Source of the DNA: Chondrilla cf. caribensis
Taxonomy: Eukaryota; Porifera; Demospongiae; Chondrillida; Chondrillidae
Assembly: GCA_964020155.1 (NCBI GenBank)
Contig: OZ026553.1
Span: 2,775,979 to 2,839,978, forward strand
Reading direction: 5' to 3'
DNA: 64,000 bases
Part shown: one piece after another, positions 1-13,844 of the stretch
Layout of the letters: every line of letters starts with the position of its first letter
Numbering within the stretch: the stretch's first letter is position 1
The notes under the pieces: model-generated
What the model saw: the letters and a program-made list of their open reading frames with translations, nothing else
Database searches by the model: none
Told to the model about the DNA's origin: nothing
Position numbers and translations under genes: made by a program

Positions 1-182
1 ATGTCACTAGATGGATTTCATTGTTCTGGATTAAACAATTGAGAATCAGATGGGAAATCAATAAACACATTGATATTGCATGAATATGTTGCATTGGACT
101 ATGTAAAAAAATGCAGTATAAATTGTCAATTACTCACAACACCAAGAAGTATAATATTATACAAAATGAACACAAAACGTAC

Positions 183-1088
183 CGTAAATTTGTCAGTGAT
201 GACATTTCGTCATCCGGAGGTGTACCCAGCTCCAGATCTTTTGAAGGTATTGGAAATGAGCTCTGACCGTAGGCAGACAAATGACCATCGAACCACTGAG
301 TCAAGTCAGTCAGTGAATCATCTTGACTGCAAGGCATCTGATAGAAGTATCATTATGAATTGGAATACGATTGTGCTGTATATACGTACATCATAAATAC
401 AGTACAACTTGCTTAGTAAGTACCCCAGTTGGAACTCTGATTCAAACATCCAATTCACTCAGTCCCTAGCTTATATGTACGTACAGTACATGCTATGTCA
501 ACCAATATGGATGGTGGAGAACTCCACCCTTCAAGGTATTTGCTAAGCACGTTTGACTGTAACATAACTGTACAGCTTTAATACGTATGTGTGATGGTAA
601 CATTAATATAATGATACAGGCACAGTAGAAACGTATTGAGACAAACTAAAGGGACCTGCAAAATTACTTCTTCTTGTTACGTAGGTGTTCTACTTAGCAG
701 AATTTGCTTCCTATGTTCATTACTACAGTAAAGCAGATAATGTTAAAAAACTGGTCTATGCTAAGCAGTACTCAGTCTCACAAAGGAAACGGGAAAGCAA
801 ATTCACATAATGAACGTCATAAACATTCACATAAGTATAGGACAATACACTGGAGTACATATGTACATATGTAGATTCATTTCACTATACATTACAATTG
901 GCTAACATAATCTGTATGCATACATATGTATCATATGAACACAAGGAGGTTGGGTTGCACATAGCATACAAATACTGCATGTACGTACATACCAAAGTCA
1001 ATAATTGCTGGGCAACATTTCCAATATGAGTACTTGAAAATACATTTTCAGGTTTCAGCTGATCAGCATTCAGTAGTGAAGCTAGCAA
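183..1088 (-). CDS. Two unassigned exons, possible downstream part of the DENN/SBF-like gene
   Basis: Two clean exons are visible on the minus strand. The first (993-1088) follows a pyrimidine-rich tract ending TTCATTCAG, ends before GTATGT and encodes 32 residues including SLLNADQLKPENVF. The second (183-326) follows CCTTGCAG, ends before GTACGT and encodes 48 residues, acidic and proline-containing (SQDDSLTDLTQWFDGH, SFPIPSKDLELGTPPDDE). Both lie downstream of the DENN exons on the same strand. They are either later exons of that gene, beyond a 2.2-kb intron holding a foldback repeat, or part of a separate gene running off the left edge. I recognise no domain in them. SBF proteins carry GRAM, phosphatase-like and PH domains after the DENN module; none is seen here, but the gene may continue outside the window. 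Confidence 0.5.
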
Positions 1089-2189
1089 CTGAATGAAAGA
1101 AAGACAATTTGATGACCAAATGAAATACATAAAGAACACAGCATTTCACAACAATGTTTATGGAGTATTCCAGAAATTATGGATTTCATTCCAATACCCT
1201 CAACACTATTGTTGAAATGCACAACTGTGCACTACTGTACATTCACATTGTATCATTAACGATTATAACACTATTATAATGAATAAAATGGTTTATGCTG
1301 GTGTCCAAAATTTCAATTTGTGTACTTACGTGATTAAAACGTGTACAGTGGCAAACACTTAATATGCCACAATTGGATTTGAAAAATTTTGGCCTATTAT
1401 CCGTTTTGGCATATTAACCAAACAGTCAACGAACGTCATTGAATAGAATCGATAATTATAAATTAATGAGGATATACATAATAATGGTGATAATAGTAAA
1501 GACGAGCACAGCTCCTACTATAACATTAGCAAACAGTCAATGATTAAAATACTGCAGAAAAGTAGCCTGCACTTGTGACTGTGTAGCACAATAGACAGTG
1601 ATAAAGTGATAAGTGACAAACTGATAAAGTGACACAAATGAGGTGTGGCATATAAAGTGTTACCTAACACATGGTAATCAATCAATTGGTGTCAGTGTAA
1701 CAATGGCGGATGGCGGATATGGCGTTTGGCGAATTATATGTATAGTAATTACGTACTAATGAATTCGTTCAGGAAAATAGTGGCGTAATAAGCGGTTTGG
1801 CATAATAAGCGGTGGCATATTAAGCGTTTACCACTGTATATATTAATACATACGTATTACATTCATAGAGAATGTATACAGAATTATTAGTGTACAGTAC
1901 CATATGTCAAAGTCACCACTACAACTAGCAGCCACTATCCCAGGTGTGCATTACGTATGTACTCGATGTGTCTTGCAGCACAATCCTATGAATAATAATG
2001 AGTGCATGTGCTATGTTTATGCAACATAAAATGGAGGATATGAGAAATAATAGGGATCGGGACATTAAAATGCAAGATCCTTTCTTGGAAGCAGTCACAT
2101 GATATAAATTTTATGTGATATAAAGGTCGCATGAAAAGATGACTGCTGGAATAGTTAGCTATTTGGATTGCTGAAATGAAGCAATATGT

Positions 2190-2312
2190 ACTAGTTACCA
2201 CATGGCTTCTAGGGCGTAACTTATTTACTGGCCGAGACCCTCGGGCGCATAGCGCCCGAGGGGCGAGGTCAGTAAATACGTTACACCATATAGAAGCTAT
2301 GTGGTAACTAGT
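2190..2312. repeat. Long foldback (hairpin) repeat, GC-rich centre
   Basis: The two halves are imperfect reverse complements: ACTAGTTACCACATGGCTTC at the left and GAAGCTATGTGGTAACTAGT at the right. They meet at a GC-rich core around 2251 (CGGGCGCATAGCGCCCG) that stands out from the AT-rich surroundings. The right-hand end motif GTAACTAGTTTATCACA recurs at 2464-2482, also preceded by a TATAGA stretch, so this looks like a foldback MITE with a second, half copy beside it. Confidence 0.6.
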
Positions 2313-2525
2313 TTATCACAGGAATAAACGCCCTAGAAAGCGCGCTTGATTTTGAATTTGAATCTTTCAAGAAAGACTGGCACAGCGTTCGCAGCAGCAG
2401 CAGCTGACTAAGAAGTATTTACCATCGAAACTTAAAGACGTTACGCTCTATAGAGGCCCTGTAGTAACTAGTTTATCACAAGTCAACCTGTAAAAAGTGC
2501 GGTCGATTCTGCCTTCTGAGGAAGA

Positions 2526-2744
2526 ATGGCAACGAGATCTCTGCCGGTGAACCTGGAGATCTTTTCGCTAAATCTAGCTTTTGATTTTACCTTAGACGAT
2601 GAGGATTTCGAAGGTTTACTCGAGACTGCGTCCACGAACACGATATACAACAAGCGTTCGTATATAAAAGTGCGTTATATACGAACTTTTTCGAAAAGTC
2701 CAGGGCTAGAGGAAGAACTCTATATGATACTTTTAACAAAGTAG
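2526..2744 (+). other. Short ORF of doubtful coding status
   Basis: An ATG-initiated 72-codon frame begins with MATRSLPVNLEIFSLNLAFD, has an acidic middle (DDEDFEG), and lies in a CpG-richer patch. It contains an 11-bp inverted repeat (GTTCGTATATA at 2657-2667 and its complement ending at 2687), which suggests repeat-derived DNA rather than an exon. Nothing downstream looks like a continuation. It could be a remnant transposon ORF or the first exon of an unseen gene. Confidence 0.2.
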
Positions 2745-3009
2745 TGGGTTGAATCCTGAACGAACCTTGCGTTCTCGTTACTATTTTTGGTAACTGTGCT
2801 GACTTCTTGCGTTTATTCTAATGATATTCATGTCATTTGCCAGCTAATTTAGTTGATTGATTCCCATGACCTCTGCGTAAACGCCTGGGCGTTTCGATTT
2901 ACTACCCGGGAGTAAATCGTTACTACCCAAGCGGCTCCTTTGATGTATGACGTCATCGGGTGATAATTGAAGCTACAAAGCAAAATTTGAGCTTTGACAA
3001 TATTTCCAA

Positions 3010-6000
3010 TCAGAAAGTCATAAGCAATGGAGGAATATCATCATAGAATTGGCCTTGGTTAAGAGTGTATGCTCAAGTTAAAGGATTTCACCTACCAAGT
3101 AGCAGTGTTCGCTATGTATGTAGTATTAATAGCAATACTACTTAAATCAGCAGTGCGACTTCAGTATATACTGGTGCGACCTTTCGCCCAAAAGATACAG
3201 TATATTGCATGGTACAACATTTCTGATGTACAGTATTTGCACCTAATTCTTACTCAGTACATGTATGTAATTAATACACTGTATGTATGTAAACTACCCA
3301 TATACATACCTCATCAAAGAAGTCACAAACTCTGTAGGGATTTATTCTTTGTAAAACGAAATTTGCAAAAGCCAAGGAGTCGCATAACTGTAGTTTACAC
3401 AAAGTTGGAAGAAAATTCACAGATGAACAGATCAGCATGTTAAGAACACTCCAGGTCTGCATACAAAAGTCACACAGGGAGTGAGGAAAACTGCTCCACT
3501 GGTAGTGTACCTATGTGTACATAAGAATACCATTGGGTTCAAAAGACTAAGTCAAAGTTGTAAGAGGAGCCTTTACTCTCCTGACATCATAAGCTTTATG
3601 TTGTTAGAAATTGTTTCATCAAAGCTTCATGTTGTTAGAAATTGTTTTGCCTAAACATGCAGGCATCTGACATTCAATACAATAATGATTATACGTACGT
3701 ACATACCTTCTGAACAAAAGTCACTTGTGAAGTTGGATATTTCACAGCAAATTTTTTCTGGTTGAGATGAAAAAGACAAAATGTAGAGAAAATAAACAAT
3801 ATTTATCAGAATAGTTGTACTCTTGGTACAATACTGGTTTGTATTAACAAGATAGTACGTATGATCCTTTCATACGTCATTGCATATCCCTAATACATAA
3901 TTGCAAATAAAAACGATATTGTCTGCAATTATACAATACATGTAGTAAGGCCTGAAAAGTCTATTGAAATGCCAACAATGCTTCAAAGGTGAATTACAAG
4001 TCATTGTCATTCATGTCAAACATTAGTTTACGTAGAAAAAAAACTAAAGCTGTAATTATTAATGATAGAAGGTATTACCAACCTCAGAAACAATGAGTCA
4101 GGGAACTAACAAAGATTAGCTTCAAGTCATACCTGTGACCGTGAAATGGCCTGAAATGAGTAATGGGTTCATGTACGTACATGTACACACATAATATTCA
4201 TCAGTAATTAAAGATGATTAAATTCCTAATGGAATTCATACTTTTACTGCTAAAATAGTCAATTGAGCCTCTGTAATGAGATCCTTCTACAATATCCCAT
4301 GCACATTACGTATATACGTACGTAACTAGCTGAAGTTCCTATCCATAGTGCAAAGTGGTTGGAACAAACCTGATGATGACAATATATGGTATCAAATGCC
4401 TTACAACCAATAAATACACGAGTGAGTTAACTGTGCAAAATTTGAATGCATTGAAATACAATGTACAAAACAAGAATGTATAGTATGCCTGCATGTACAT
4501 ATGTATGTACATGAATGTATGTACTGTACCTTATCAAAGTAAAAAGTTGGCTGTGGCTGAAATCTCAAAACAGTGACATATTCCTGCAAATTACCAGTCA
4601 ATAAGGCAATCAGGTTGAGGAATATTGCTCTGACCTTTTTGTCCTGCATGGAAAGCATAACAATTAAAAGCAAGTAATCATACTAAAATACATGGATACG
4701 TATGTATAATAGGCCACACAAAGGTATGTATGCATGTACAAGCACAGAACTCTAAACAACAAGTAACACATCAGGAATACAATTTCCATACATTGGTGTT
4801 TTATTCAGTAAAGTTCATATAGAGGATTTGTTTAGTGTTGAAAAGTTGTAGATGAAGGCAAGCCATACATAGCAAACTGAATTTCTAAAGGAAATACGTA
4901 CAAACTTCTGACAGAGAAACAAGTAAGCCTAAAATTGTCACAAATAAACAAAAAAAAACAAAATGTAAAGGGGGTATATTATGTAGGATTATAGTGGACA
5001 TAGTTTGTAGTTGAGACCAAATAAATTTTCCAAGAACTTACTGCAAATTCTTCTGGTTCAGGCTTGGCATTGCTGGCAAAAGCAAAATCTCGCTCGTGAT
5101 ATTTTGGATCTATAACCTACATAGATGTACACATATGTAGGACGTCCATGAAAGTACATATGCAATATCTATGAAGTACAGTATATCGAAATAAGTAATA
5201 CAAACATAGACAAATTACATACTTGCTAAATGTACAAACTTGCCATAGTGCATATGCTACACATATCACAAACATGTCACATACTATACTGAGTGTACTA
5301 CCTACATGTATAAGAGTTTTAAATGTACCTGCTTCAAAGACTCCATGACAGGATGCAAAATCCATTCCGGAAAAGGTAATATGCTGATGTTATTAGGAAG
5401 GGACAGACTTCCTACATCAAGATCAACCACTATGGTGTCATCCTAATATAAACAATGGAAGACAATGCTTAAAGTGGTTACCAAAATTTGGACAGCCTCA
5501 CATCAAACATACAAAAGACTAGCAGTCAGATGTAAGCAGAAAAGAGCAAACTTTAGGAAACATGGGAACACACAATTGTCAAAGTACAGTGTCTGTGATA
5601 TCCAGGTCTTGCAACTACGTACATAGTTGGCCTCTGGCAACAGAAACGAAATACAGCCAAATGTCAACTACCCATGCCAATTGGGTCTTTCAAGGGTAAC
5701 GAGCCATTATTACAGTCTGTGAAGAACAACAGAATATGGATGATGTATCCTTGTTTTGTAGTTGAAAGCAAAATTTCAATTATTGACTATCAAAATGGCA
5801 GGAGAGAATTGCCATGGCAATGACATATTGAGACAGAGTACACAAAGAGGTTGGAAATATTATATCCCAGCTTTTCTCCAGAAAGAACTACATATATGCA
5901 CCAAAAATGACTGTATCCCATTCTCTTCCTGCACATTGCTCAAACCTGGAATGTTTCAAAGGTACCTGGATCCCAGTCAACTTGCACAGACTTACAAAAG

Positions 6001-9000
6001 ACATCATGTGAAGTTTGCCAAATATTTACTGATTTGATGTACTTATAACTAACAACTACACTGTACTGCTTTGGAAAGAACCAAGTTTATTGTTGCCAGT
6101 TATCACAGTGTAATAGTGTTTCAAATACAACTTTCATACACACATATGTAGGTACGTATATACATACGTATCCTACACCTGATGTGTATATCGGTAAAAT
6201 TAGTATCTTAATGTACAATGACTGTGTAGGTTAAATACAAACTAACCCAATGCAATACTACGTACAACATTTTGCACCTCTGTAAGTGTAATGTATCACA
6301 TTCCACTGCATTTAACAAAAGTGAATTTCACTGAACCATAATGAACAGTTCTCATCAAGTTATTCATGCAGCCCATATTTCATTTGATAATAGAGTACTG
6401 CACTGTGGGCAAAAGCATTCTACATACCAAGCCAGTTATTTGCTGTGCACAAGAGGAATGAATTCCCATAATGTATGTGGACGGCAACTGTAGGAAATCC
6501 AGTAAGGAGAGTGGTACAACTGGAACAAAAGAATATCTACACGAGAGAAGGAGGGAAATGTCAACGTATGTACATACAATGTGATACAACACTCTTTCAC
6601 TAGTTGACTTACATACGTATGCATGTAGATGTAGTAATACTCCTCACAACAAGGACTGAATCAAGAGCCCTTTTATAATGGCTTATAAAGTGGCTTGGAA
6701 AGTACTTAAACTTCTAATGGGGCACATGCCTACAAGTACAGCTTTATATGTGGCTTGAAAGATTCCTTAATGTTAACCTGCCCACAAGCCTATTACACAT
6801 CATTATCAACATCGTAATGATTAGTTATGAATTCATAGCACTAACTCACCCCAGTTCCAGAGGAAAAATTATAGATGTCAATCCAATTTGTGCATCAACC
6901 AGATTCACAAAACTTGATGATATGAATAAAATACTGACATCAGAGAGAATAGCACCAAATAAGGATACCAAATTTCGCACACCTGCATATGTAACAGAAA
7001 AGAAGTATACATAATGTAAAGAATTAGACCTTCATCAGGTGGTACATCTCAATGTACTCATAATACAATACGTGTATATCCACACATTTTTGTTGTTGGG
7101 CTACTTTAGAACTGTACATTGAAAGTAAAGTACGTACCTTACTACAGAACTGAATCTGAAGAAATATAATTGTAACACTTATAAATTGCATTGGGTATAT
7201 CTTATGTGCAGTAATAAGTGACAGCTTTCAATTTGAACTACGTAAGAATCTCACTTTAAAAGTGAATTTCCAATTTCCTTGCTGGAAGGGAATGGACATA
7301 GAAATGGAAATGTGCCCCAATCACAAGTACCGGCATACACACAATGAGGGTAATACTATGCTTGAGTACAGCTTTACCAATTATGCTTTCTCCTCAGCTC
7401 TGAAATATATCTCAATACAATACCTACGTACAAGCCCCCATCAATCTTGGATTATTTTGAGATATTTGATAACATTATTCAAATTCAACTATTCAAGTAC
7501 GTATATATGTATTCAACAGATGTTGAGATATCTATATTTACTGTATGTATAAAATGGGTGCTACTACAGTCACTACTTAGTAGAAGACTGCTAATACCTA
7601 TACTTATCATAAGGTATAGTATTGCATCAATAATGTGTGCATGTTGAAATTTACTCTGCTCCAATGGCCAGCCATGTTACAATCAGGTGAGCCAGCCACT
7701 ATCTGCAAATGGTAGTCAATATGAGGGCTGGATCACCTGGCTGGTCATATCACTGCCAGTTGCCATTTTTTGCCATGTGAGCATCACTATACAGCTCGCT
7801 ATCTACTATACCTGTGACTATGGCAATATATTACCCTAAAACAATTACCTGGGGAAGGGGGTCATATGGTATAGGTTTTGTCAATTCTGTGTTTATATTT
7901 TCATTATTCAACTATTTTCATTTTGACTTCCATTATGTTACACTGGATAAATAATACAACAATATGTTCCTACATGTACTGGAATGGAAATTTATATTAT
8001 AATTTCTATTACTTGAAAAAGCAATAGACTTTTTTGAAAAGCCAAGAAATAGAAATTGGGCTAGACTTCAAGTGCAACTGCTTTGCCAAATTTAATGTAA
8101 TATCTTCAGTAAAGGTTCTTCTAAACCTCAAAGAGACACCCGAGTAATTTGAGTGTGGGGGGCAGCAGCTCCACGTGTTTTTCAACTCGAATTACTTGTT
8201 GGTATCATTAGAATGTACTCACAATCCTTAGTAGTGTGGTATGAACACCATACAGCCCTCGTTAATGGATGTCATCATTACTTTTGCATTAAATTGCATA
8301 TAGATGACAATAGTGTCTAGTTAACTTCCTACACAATACTGCACAATGACTTTAGTTACTGGTGACACGAAACTTTGATCCAAACACTAACCTATGCTTC
8401 TCAGTAAAGATATCGCTAGTGTCTTTGTGTAGGGAAGCGAAATTGAGGGATCAAATGGAGGCAAATAGACAGATATCAATGGTGACAGACACAAATTCTC
8501 TCCAGAGCTTCCAGGTTTAGGCAAATATATCTCTGCGAGCACCTTCAAAGAATCCTCCAGACTACCCTTATTTTGCTCAATCCAAGATGTATACAAAAAT
8601 TGCAAACATTTCTGTAAAATAAGAATAAGAGAAAATTTCTTGAACACCCAACTCCACACAAACCAAGTACAATTACACAGCAATAAAAGCTGCAATATCA
8701 CACATATACGTACACAAGTAGTTGTGGATTTACACTACCCTACCAAACATTAACATTGCTGTTATACAGATGAATATGTACATATTTTTTTATTTTTCTT
8801 TGGCTTAAACTGATCTAAAGTAATCAACAATACCATAAAGGGACAAGTACACATTGACCACTACACTATGTGCATATACGTAGTATAATGTACATATAAA
8901 GTATATATGTATTACATGCATACTGTATAGCAGGCATACACACAAGAATGCATGACAATAAAACTAGTCTATGAACTACATAATTATAAGACTATGGACA

Positions 9001-9428
9001 ACATCTGTACAAAGAAATTATTCTTTTTGTCTACAAAATTAAATACACGTAGCAATATTGCAGCAACAGTTGCACAGCGGTGTAAATAACTGAGAGATAC
9101 TTTGCAAAATGGAACAAAACACTATTATATCAAATTCTTACTTGGAGGACATCAAATATTGCTATGGATGAGATGAGACACAAACAAACTGGCTCATATA
9201 GTATCATCTTTTGAATACAGTCCTCGAAGAACATCTCATTTCCCTCATCCAAAGGAGCTTCACTCGATTGAGGTCGTTCTTTGTCTTGTTCTGTGTTTCT
9301 ATTAGAAAAGAACACTCGTAATCCCCAACACAAAAAGTAATTCACTTCATACATGAGGAAACAAAAATATGTACTCAATATAGACAATGAGAAACTCATG
9401 TATGAACATGAACAAAAGTACACACACA

Positions 9429-9491
<63 letters not shown>

Positions 9492-11315
9492 CACACACAC
9501 AACACACACGTACACACACACGCACACGCACACGCACACACACACACGCACACACACATACATACACACACATATGTACACACACAATAAACACACCCTC
9601 ACGCACACACACACACACACACACACACAATGACTACATTAGAAAGTATAAGCTTGAATTCATGTATGTTGTCGTGCTGCATACATAACAATAGAACCAC
9701 CCACATTTACATACAAGCAGTGGTGGACAAGAAGTACACCACATTACCTCGATGTATGCATTCTGTAATACACAAGACTGCAACAGAAAGTCCGCAAGCC
9801 ATTTTCAGCAGTCAAAGCGAAAGGAATGAACTGTGGTCTTTCCAAACGATTTGATAGTTTCCAACCAAGAGGTTGACAAAACTATGATGAGACAAAGACA
9901 GGATTAAATAAAGCACATATTCCCATACATGATAGTAAGATGATTGCAGGTTTGTTTCTTTCAAAACAATCGCCCTTTACAAGAAACACAGCAATTAGAT
10001 AAGCTCACAGACATACCTTTTATGGCAAAAGGTGGACAGTTAAGTAAACACACATATGTATGTATGTCCTTCAGACACAAGTAGGACTCGACTATATGCA
10101 CTGTGTATTCATCACTTGAGCAAAACACCCAACACCATTTAAAATTCATACAAACGCCTGGTTATAATTTGGACAGGCCAATACTCTCTAGAAATAAGAA
10201 CACACAAAGTTCTACTTATCTACATATTTTGAACATTCTTATCCATTATTGCCCACAACTAATGAGTACTAATAGTCTATAATAAATCATAAACATGTAG
10301 TCACATGCACAGAATCCACATGAGATTTCCTATAGTGATACATACATACACATTATATTGAATTATCATGTAGTAATAACAAAGGTAAGATTGGTAGCAT
10401 TGATGAATAGTAAACGAGTATGTGCTTGGAACATAGTACACAACATATAATCAACTCGAATACACAGGTAGAATCCATTTGTGGATACACTAACCATCTC
10501 TAGACCTTCAGGAAGTTTGAATTTTTCATTTTTGTTGAAATTTAAACTATATAATATACTACCTGCAGTATACAAGCAATATACGTAATAATATTAATCA
10601 CACATGATAATATACATAATATTATAAAGAGTGCTATTGCGTGTATGTTTGTAGCTGTGCTAGAATCATGTAGGAATATATAAAATCGATGAGCAATGAA
10701 GAGAAAATACAAACTGGAAAAGATTATGATCTAGTGGGACTGTTATTCTTAACAATCCATGATATATCAGTAGCCTCTTTCCTTTGCGCTACTTGTAGTT
10801 AATAATAAAGGTTTGTCTTCAACACAAAGGCACCCTTATGTAGAGCTTTAGCTTTCTGGTTAGTTACCACGATGATTTTCCACTCACTCGATATATTAGC
10901 CCCTAGCCAGGCTTTGGTTTAACCACAAACCCTAGATACCATGATATGATTAACCCCTCTATTCAACAAGTCCTGATAAATCTACAGGTATAACCAGGGA
11001 TCTATTAGGGACCATATCCGTTGTTATATTTATATCATTTACGCGTAACTTCTATCGAACTTACAAGAACTAATATGCCTGGGACATCACCAATCGCGAC
11101 TACTCTACCCGCGAAAATGCTCTACGATTCCAAATACAAGTATAAAAGTAGTCAGTAGCCGACCACGCTGGCCCACTATCAACGATACTCAGCAGAGGTT
11201 GAGGTGAAACAGACATCAAAACCAAACCTTTTTCATGAGGCGTCGATGGTGGAGCGGATTCATCCAGACCAACAATCGCAAATATTTCCAAGGCTCTATT
11301 GCACCCCTGTTCCAT
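3010..11315 (-). CDS. DENN-domain protein, SBF/MTMR5-13-like (spliced)
   Basis: DENN modules are Rab guanine-nucleotide exchange domains; SBF proteins join one to a catalytically dead myotubularin. Visible exons: start ATG at 11313-11315 (NRALEIFAIVGLDESAPP, like the SBF opening with its FxVVG core); about 10440-10565 (KLPEGLEMVSVSTNGF); about 10035-10130 (uncertain); 9142-9298; 8392-8611; 6850-6982 (SLFGAILSDVSILFISSSF, TSIIFPLEL); 6428-6536 (YSFVPVVPLSLLDFLQLPS, YIMGIHSS); 5329-5442 (DDTIVVDLDVGSLSLP); about 5040-5104; 4525-4633 (KKVRAIFLNLIALLTG); 3707-3757; 3310-3455 (SLAFANFV, PYRVCDFFDE). Residue order follows SBF1/2 through the core DENN domain, including the pattern SLF.A.L...-FPL-Y..VPI.P..LL and VADLD.G. 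Most splice sites are GT/AG. A final short exon ending in TGA at 3010-3012 is possible, with AATAAA (minus strand) at 2812-2817; otherwise the gene continues left. MADD and DENND4 are less likely relatives. Confidence 0.72.
8041..8198. repeat. Interspersed repeat, copy 1 (partner at 22067-22209)
   Basis: It shares a recognisable course with 22067-22209: GCCAAGAA, TGGGCTAGA/TGGACTAGA, then a terminal hairpin in which AAGTAATTTGA-like and TCGAATTACTTG-like arms flank a G-rich stretch and a CCACG motif. It lies in an intron of the DENN-like gene. Confidence 0.5.
9419..9629. repeat. (AC)n microsatellite, interrupted
   Basis: About 210 bp of nearly pure CA dinucleotides with CGTA and TACA interruptions. 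Long His/Thr and Val/Cys frames across it are artefacts of the repeat. Confidence 0.95.
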
Positions 11316-11950
11316 ACTGACTATTCGTTCGGATTCTACCACAACAGATCATCGGGAAGATCCTGCAATCAGATTAGCTATATATGAGGGATTCTTATAA
11401 TAACATCTCTAACACTAGTCGGTACAGATCACACCATAGATGAGAGCATTATTATTACGGTTTTCTTACCGCGCTTTACAGTATAATACTAATACTGTTC
11501 ACGCGGGTATGGACCCAATATAAATAGCTAGGTATGGCTACTGCAATTATAATACAGATTATGTTACATCATAGCACTATATGATTTCGACACTGCATGA
11601 ATGTGACACGCAAATTATACGCAAGAAAAGTCATGTAGATCACATCCTTATGGATAAGTTCTAGTTACAGGGGGAATTCATCTTTTTTTAAGCGAGGATA
11701 TAATATACTCCAACACGGTACTAGAGTATCTATCATAATATTTTACCCCCAGAGAATATTTAGAAGATTGTATACAACATTTGTACTAAAGTTTACCTAT
11801 CCCATCCATCACTGATCAATTGTAAAGCTCAAGTACTATAGTAAATCAATCAGGACTGTCTTTCAAGGTTGTTGATACAACTGTCTGATACCATGCAACC
11901 TATTGTTTCCTAACAATTCACATTCCCTCCATATTATATATGTGTAAAAA

Positions 11951-11982
11951 TACACACACACGTGCACACACACACACACACA

Positions 11983-12049
<67 letters not shown>
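11951..12049. repeat. (CA)n microsatellite
   Basis: About 100 bp of CA repeats with two CGTG/CGTA interruptions, upstream of the DENN-like gene start. Confidence 0.95.
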
Positions 12050-12050
<1 letters not shown>

Positions 12051-12796
12051 ATATTATCTCATATTCCTGTTACCTGATCCCACATGATAGAATGATAACA
12101 TCACTCATCCAAGCTCTAGCGTAACATATGGGGTGCTGTGCCTTTATGTATGTACAAATCCACAGGTGTATACAAAGGTAACAGTACATCTGTAAGTGTA
12201 CAAATGGTGATGATAGCTACAAGTCATGATGAATCATCTTCACCTTCAACCATGCAGCTGATTCTTAAGTCATTATGAGAAAATCCACATACAGTAATAC
12301 TCAGTAGGATTATTGAGAACAATTCAGACCAAGCCCTCCTAAACAGCTCTAAATATAAACTATAAATTTTTACTTGAACTGGTGTTCACTGCACTACACT
12401 TTATAAACTACCTGATATCATAAGACCTGTTGCCAATATTTGAATAATGCCCAACACCCTGTCCACACACTGCATCATTAGTTGATCTGATCAATCTGTG
12501 TATTTGTTGCAATTGTGAAAGGGTACAGTAACTAATACATAAAAGTACAGGTACATATGCATACTTATGTGCATTTTTAATACTAGAGTACCCCTGCTAA
12601 GGAAATAACAGATTTTACAGTTCAAATATAAATACAAAACATTCTTGATCATACAAACATAAACTTCTTTTTGCTAATTCTTCATTCTGATGTCAGCACA
12701 TATGGGTCTGTATACAATATTGATAGATGAAGACTTTCCGGATCCACCTTGATCCATAAACATACATGCTCACATACTGTACATATGTACATACCT

Positions 12797-13080
12797 TGAG
12801 AACATAGACCTTGTCCCAGACATCATGCAGTAAGTGAAATAACTCTGAAGTAGCTTATGTTTCCTCTCCAAATGGGCACCATCTTGATCCTTAGCCTCAC
12901 TATGATCGCCTTCGATGTTATTATTCAATTCAATGATGCTATTACTTGAGCCGCATTTCCTTTCTGTAGGTCTAAGCTTCTCCATGAGGTAGCTGCACAC
13001 AATTGGTGGTGGTTGGGAGGCATTCACTTTCGTGTGAGCTCTTATGAGTTCAGACTGGAGATGGACCAGCAATCTTTCCT
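12797..13080 (-). CDS. Unidentified exon (about 94 residues)
   Basis: This minus-strand exon is preceded by TGATGTCAACAG and followed by GTATGTAC. It encodes a hydrophilic, charged stretch (RLLVHLQSELIRAHTKV, CSYLMEKLRPTERKCG, HLERKHKLLQSYFTY). It lies upstream of the DENN start, so it probably belongs to another minus-strand gene or to a 5' extension. A further short exon could follow at about 12700-12745, ending in a TGA. I recognise no family. Confidence 0.45.
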
Positions 13081-13440
13081 GTTGACATCATAGTATAAGA
13101 GAGAACACAATCATATGTGTTGAGAGTAGATAAACAGTTACATACATAGCTAAGTACGTAGCTATGTAAGGTACATAAAGAGGATTTCAGAGTGAATTTC
13201 AAATATGTAACATTGAAAGTGTGAATAGCTTGAATTCAAAGGGCAGATCATTTCGCAATGAGACCTTAATATACACAATGCAAGTACTATAGTGTACATA
13301 CAGGATATGTACATACGTATGTGTCTGGTAAAGAACAGAGAATTTACACCTGTTCTCTAAGGTGAGACAAGTTCAATTATTTCACTTGTACTTCTTCAAT
13401 GCATAAATGGCATTGCCTGGAATCTGAGATGAAATATAAT

Positions 13441-13674
13441 ACATATGTGTACTTATATCACACATACGTACATAGGCTAATATATACATTCATACATTCA
13501 GAAGTATGTATATTATGCATACATATATACATACATAAGCATATACATACATAAGTATAATACATACATACATACATACATACATACATGCAGAAGTATA
13601 TACATATACATACATACATACATACACATAATACGTACATAAGTTGATTCATACATACATACATACATACTTTT
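13441..13674. repeat. (CATA)n / TACATACA-rich microsatellite
   Basis: Degenerate ATAC/CATA tetranucleotide tandem repeats, with the purest run at about 13561-13625. Confidence 0.9.
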
Positions 13675-13678
13675 GCTC

Positions 13679-13844
13679 TCATGCCTGATCTGGTCCACGT
13701 GAAGTAGGCAACTTAATAGATTGACTTCTAAAGAGAGTTAGGACCTCTTTCAAGTAACTGTAGTACAAATTCCCTGATGAACACATTCGTCTTTGACATA
13801 CAACATCAGAAGACATCACAGGATGGAAACGTTTTTGTTGGCTG
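13679..13844 (-). CDS. Possible exon, unidentified
   Basis: The open frame follows an acceptor-like TTCTTTAG and encodes about 54 residues (QQKRFHPVMSSDVVCQRR, LKEVLTLFRSQSIKLP) before TGA at 13679-13681. Its composition looks protein-like. No good donor precedes the stop apart from GTGGAC near 13696, so it could be a terminal exon of a small gene or a decayed exon. It is about 600 bp upstream of the exon at 12797-13080. Confidence 0.3.

Noticed and set aside
2880..2945. Short palindromes (AAACGCCTGGGCGTTT, CGATTTACT/AGTAAATCG)
   Set aside because: Arms are 7-9 bp; without copies or a neighbour gene they are not distinguishable from chance.
9130..9688. Several long ORFs rich in His/Thr or Val/Cys
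   Set aside because: They are translations of the (AC)n/(GT)n array in different frames; no splice or start context and no protein family.
12700..12755. GGSGKSS string resembling a P-loop on the minus strand
   Set aside because: Only a few residues, no surrounding NTPase motifs, and the better splice-compatible frame reads differently.
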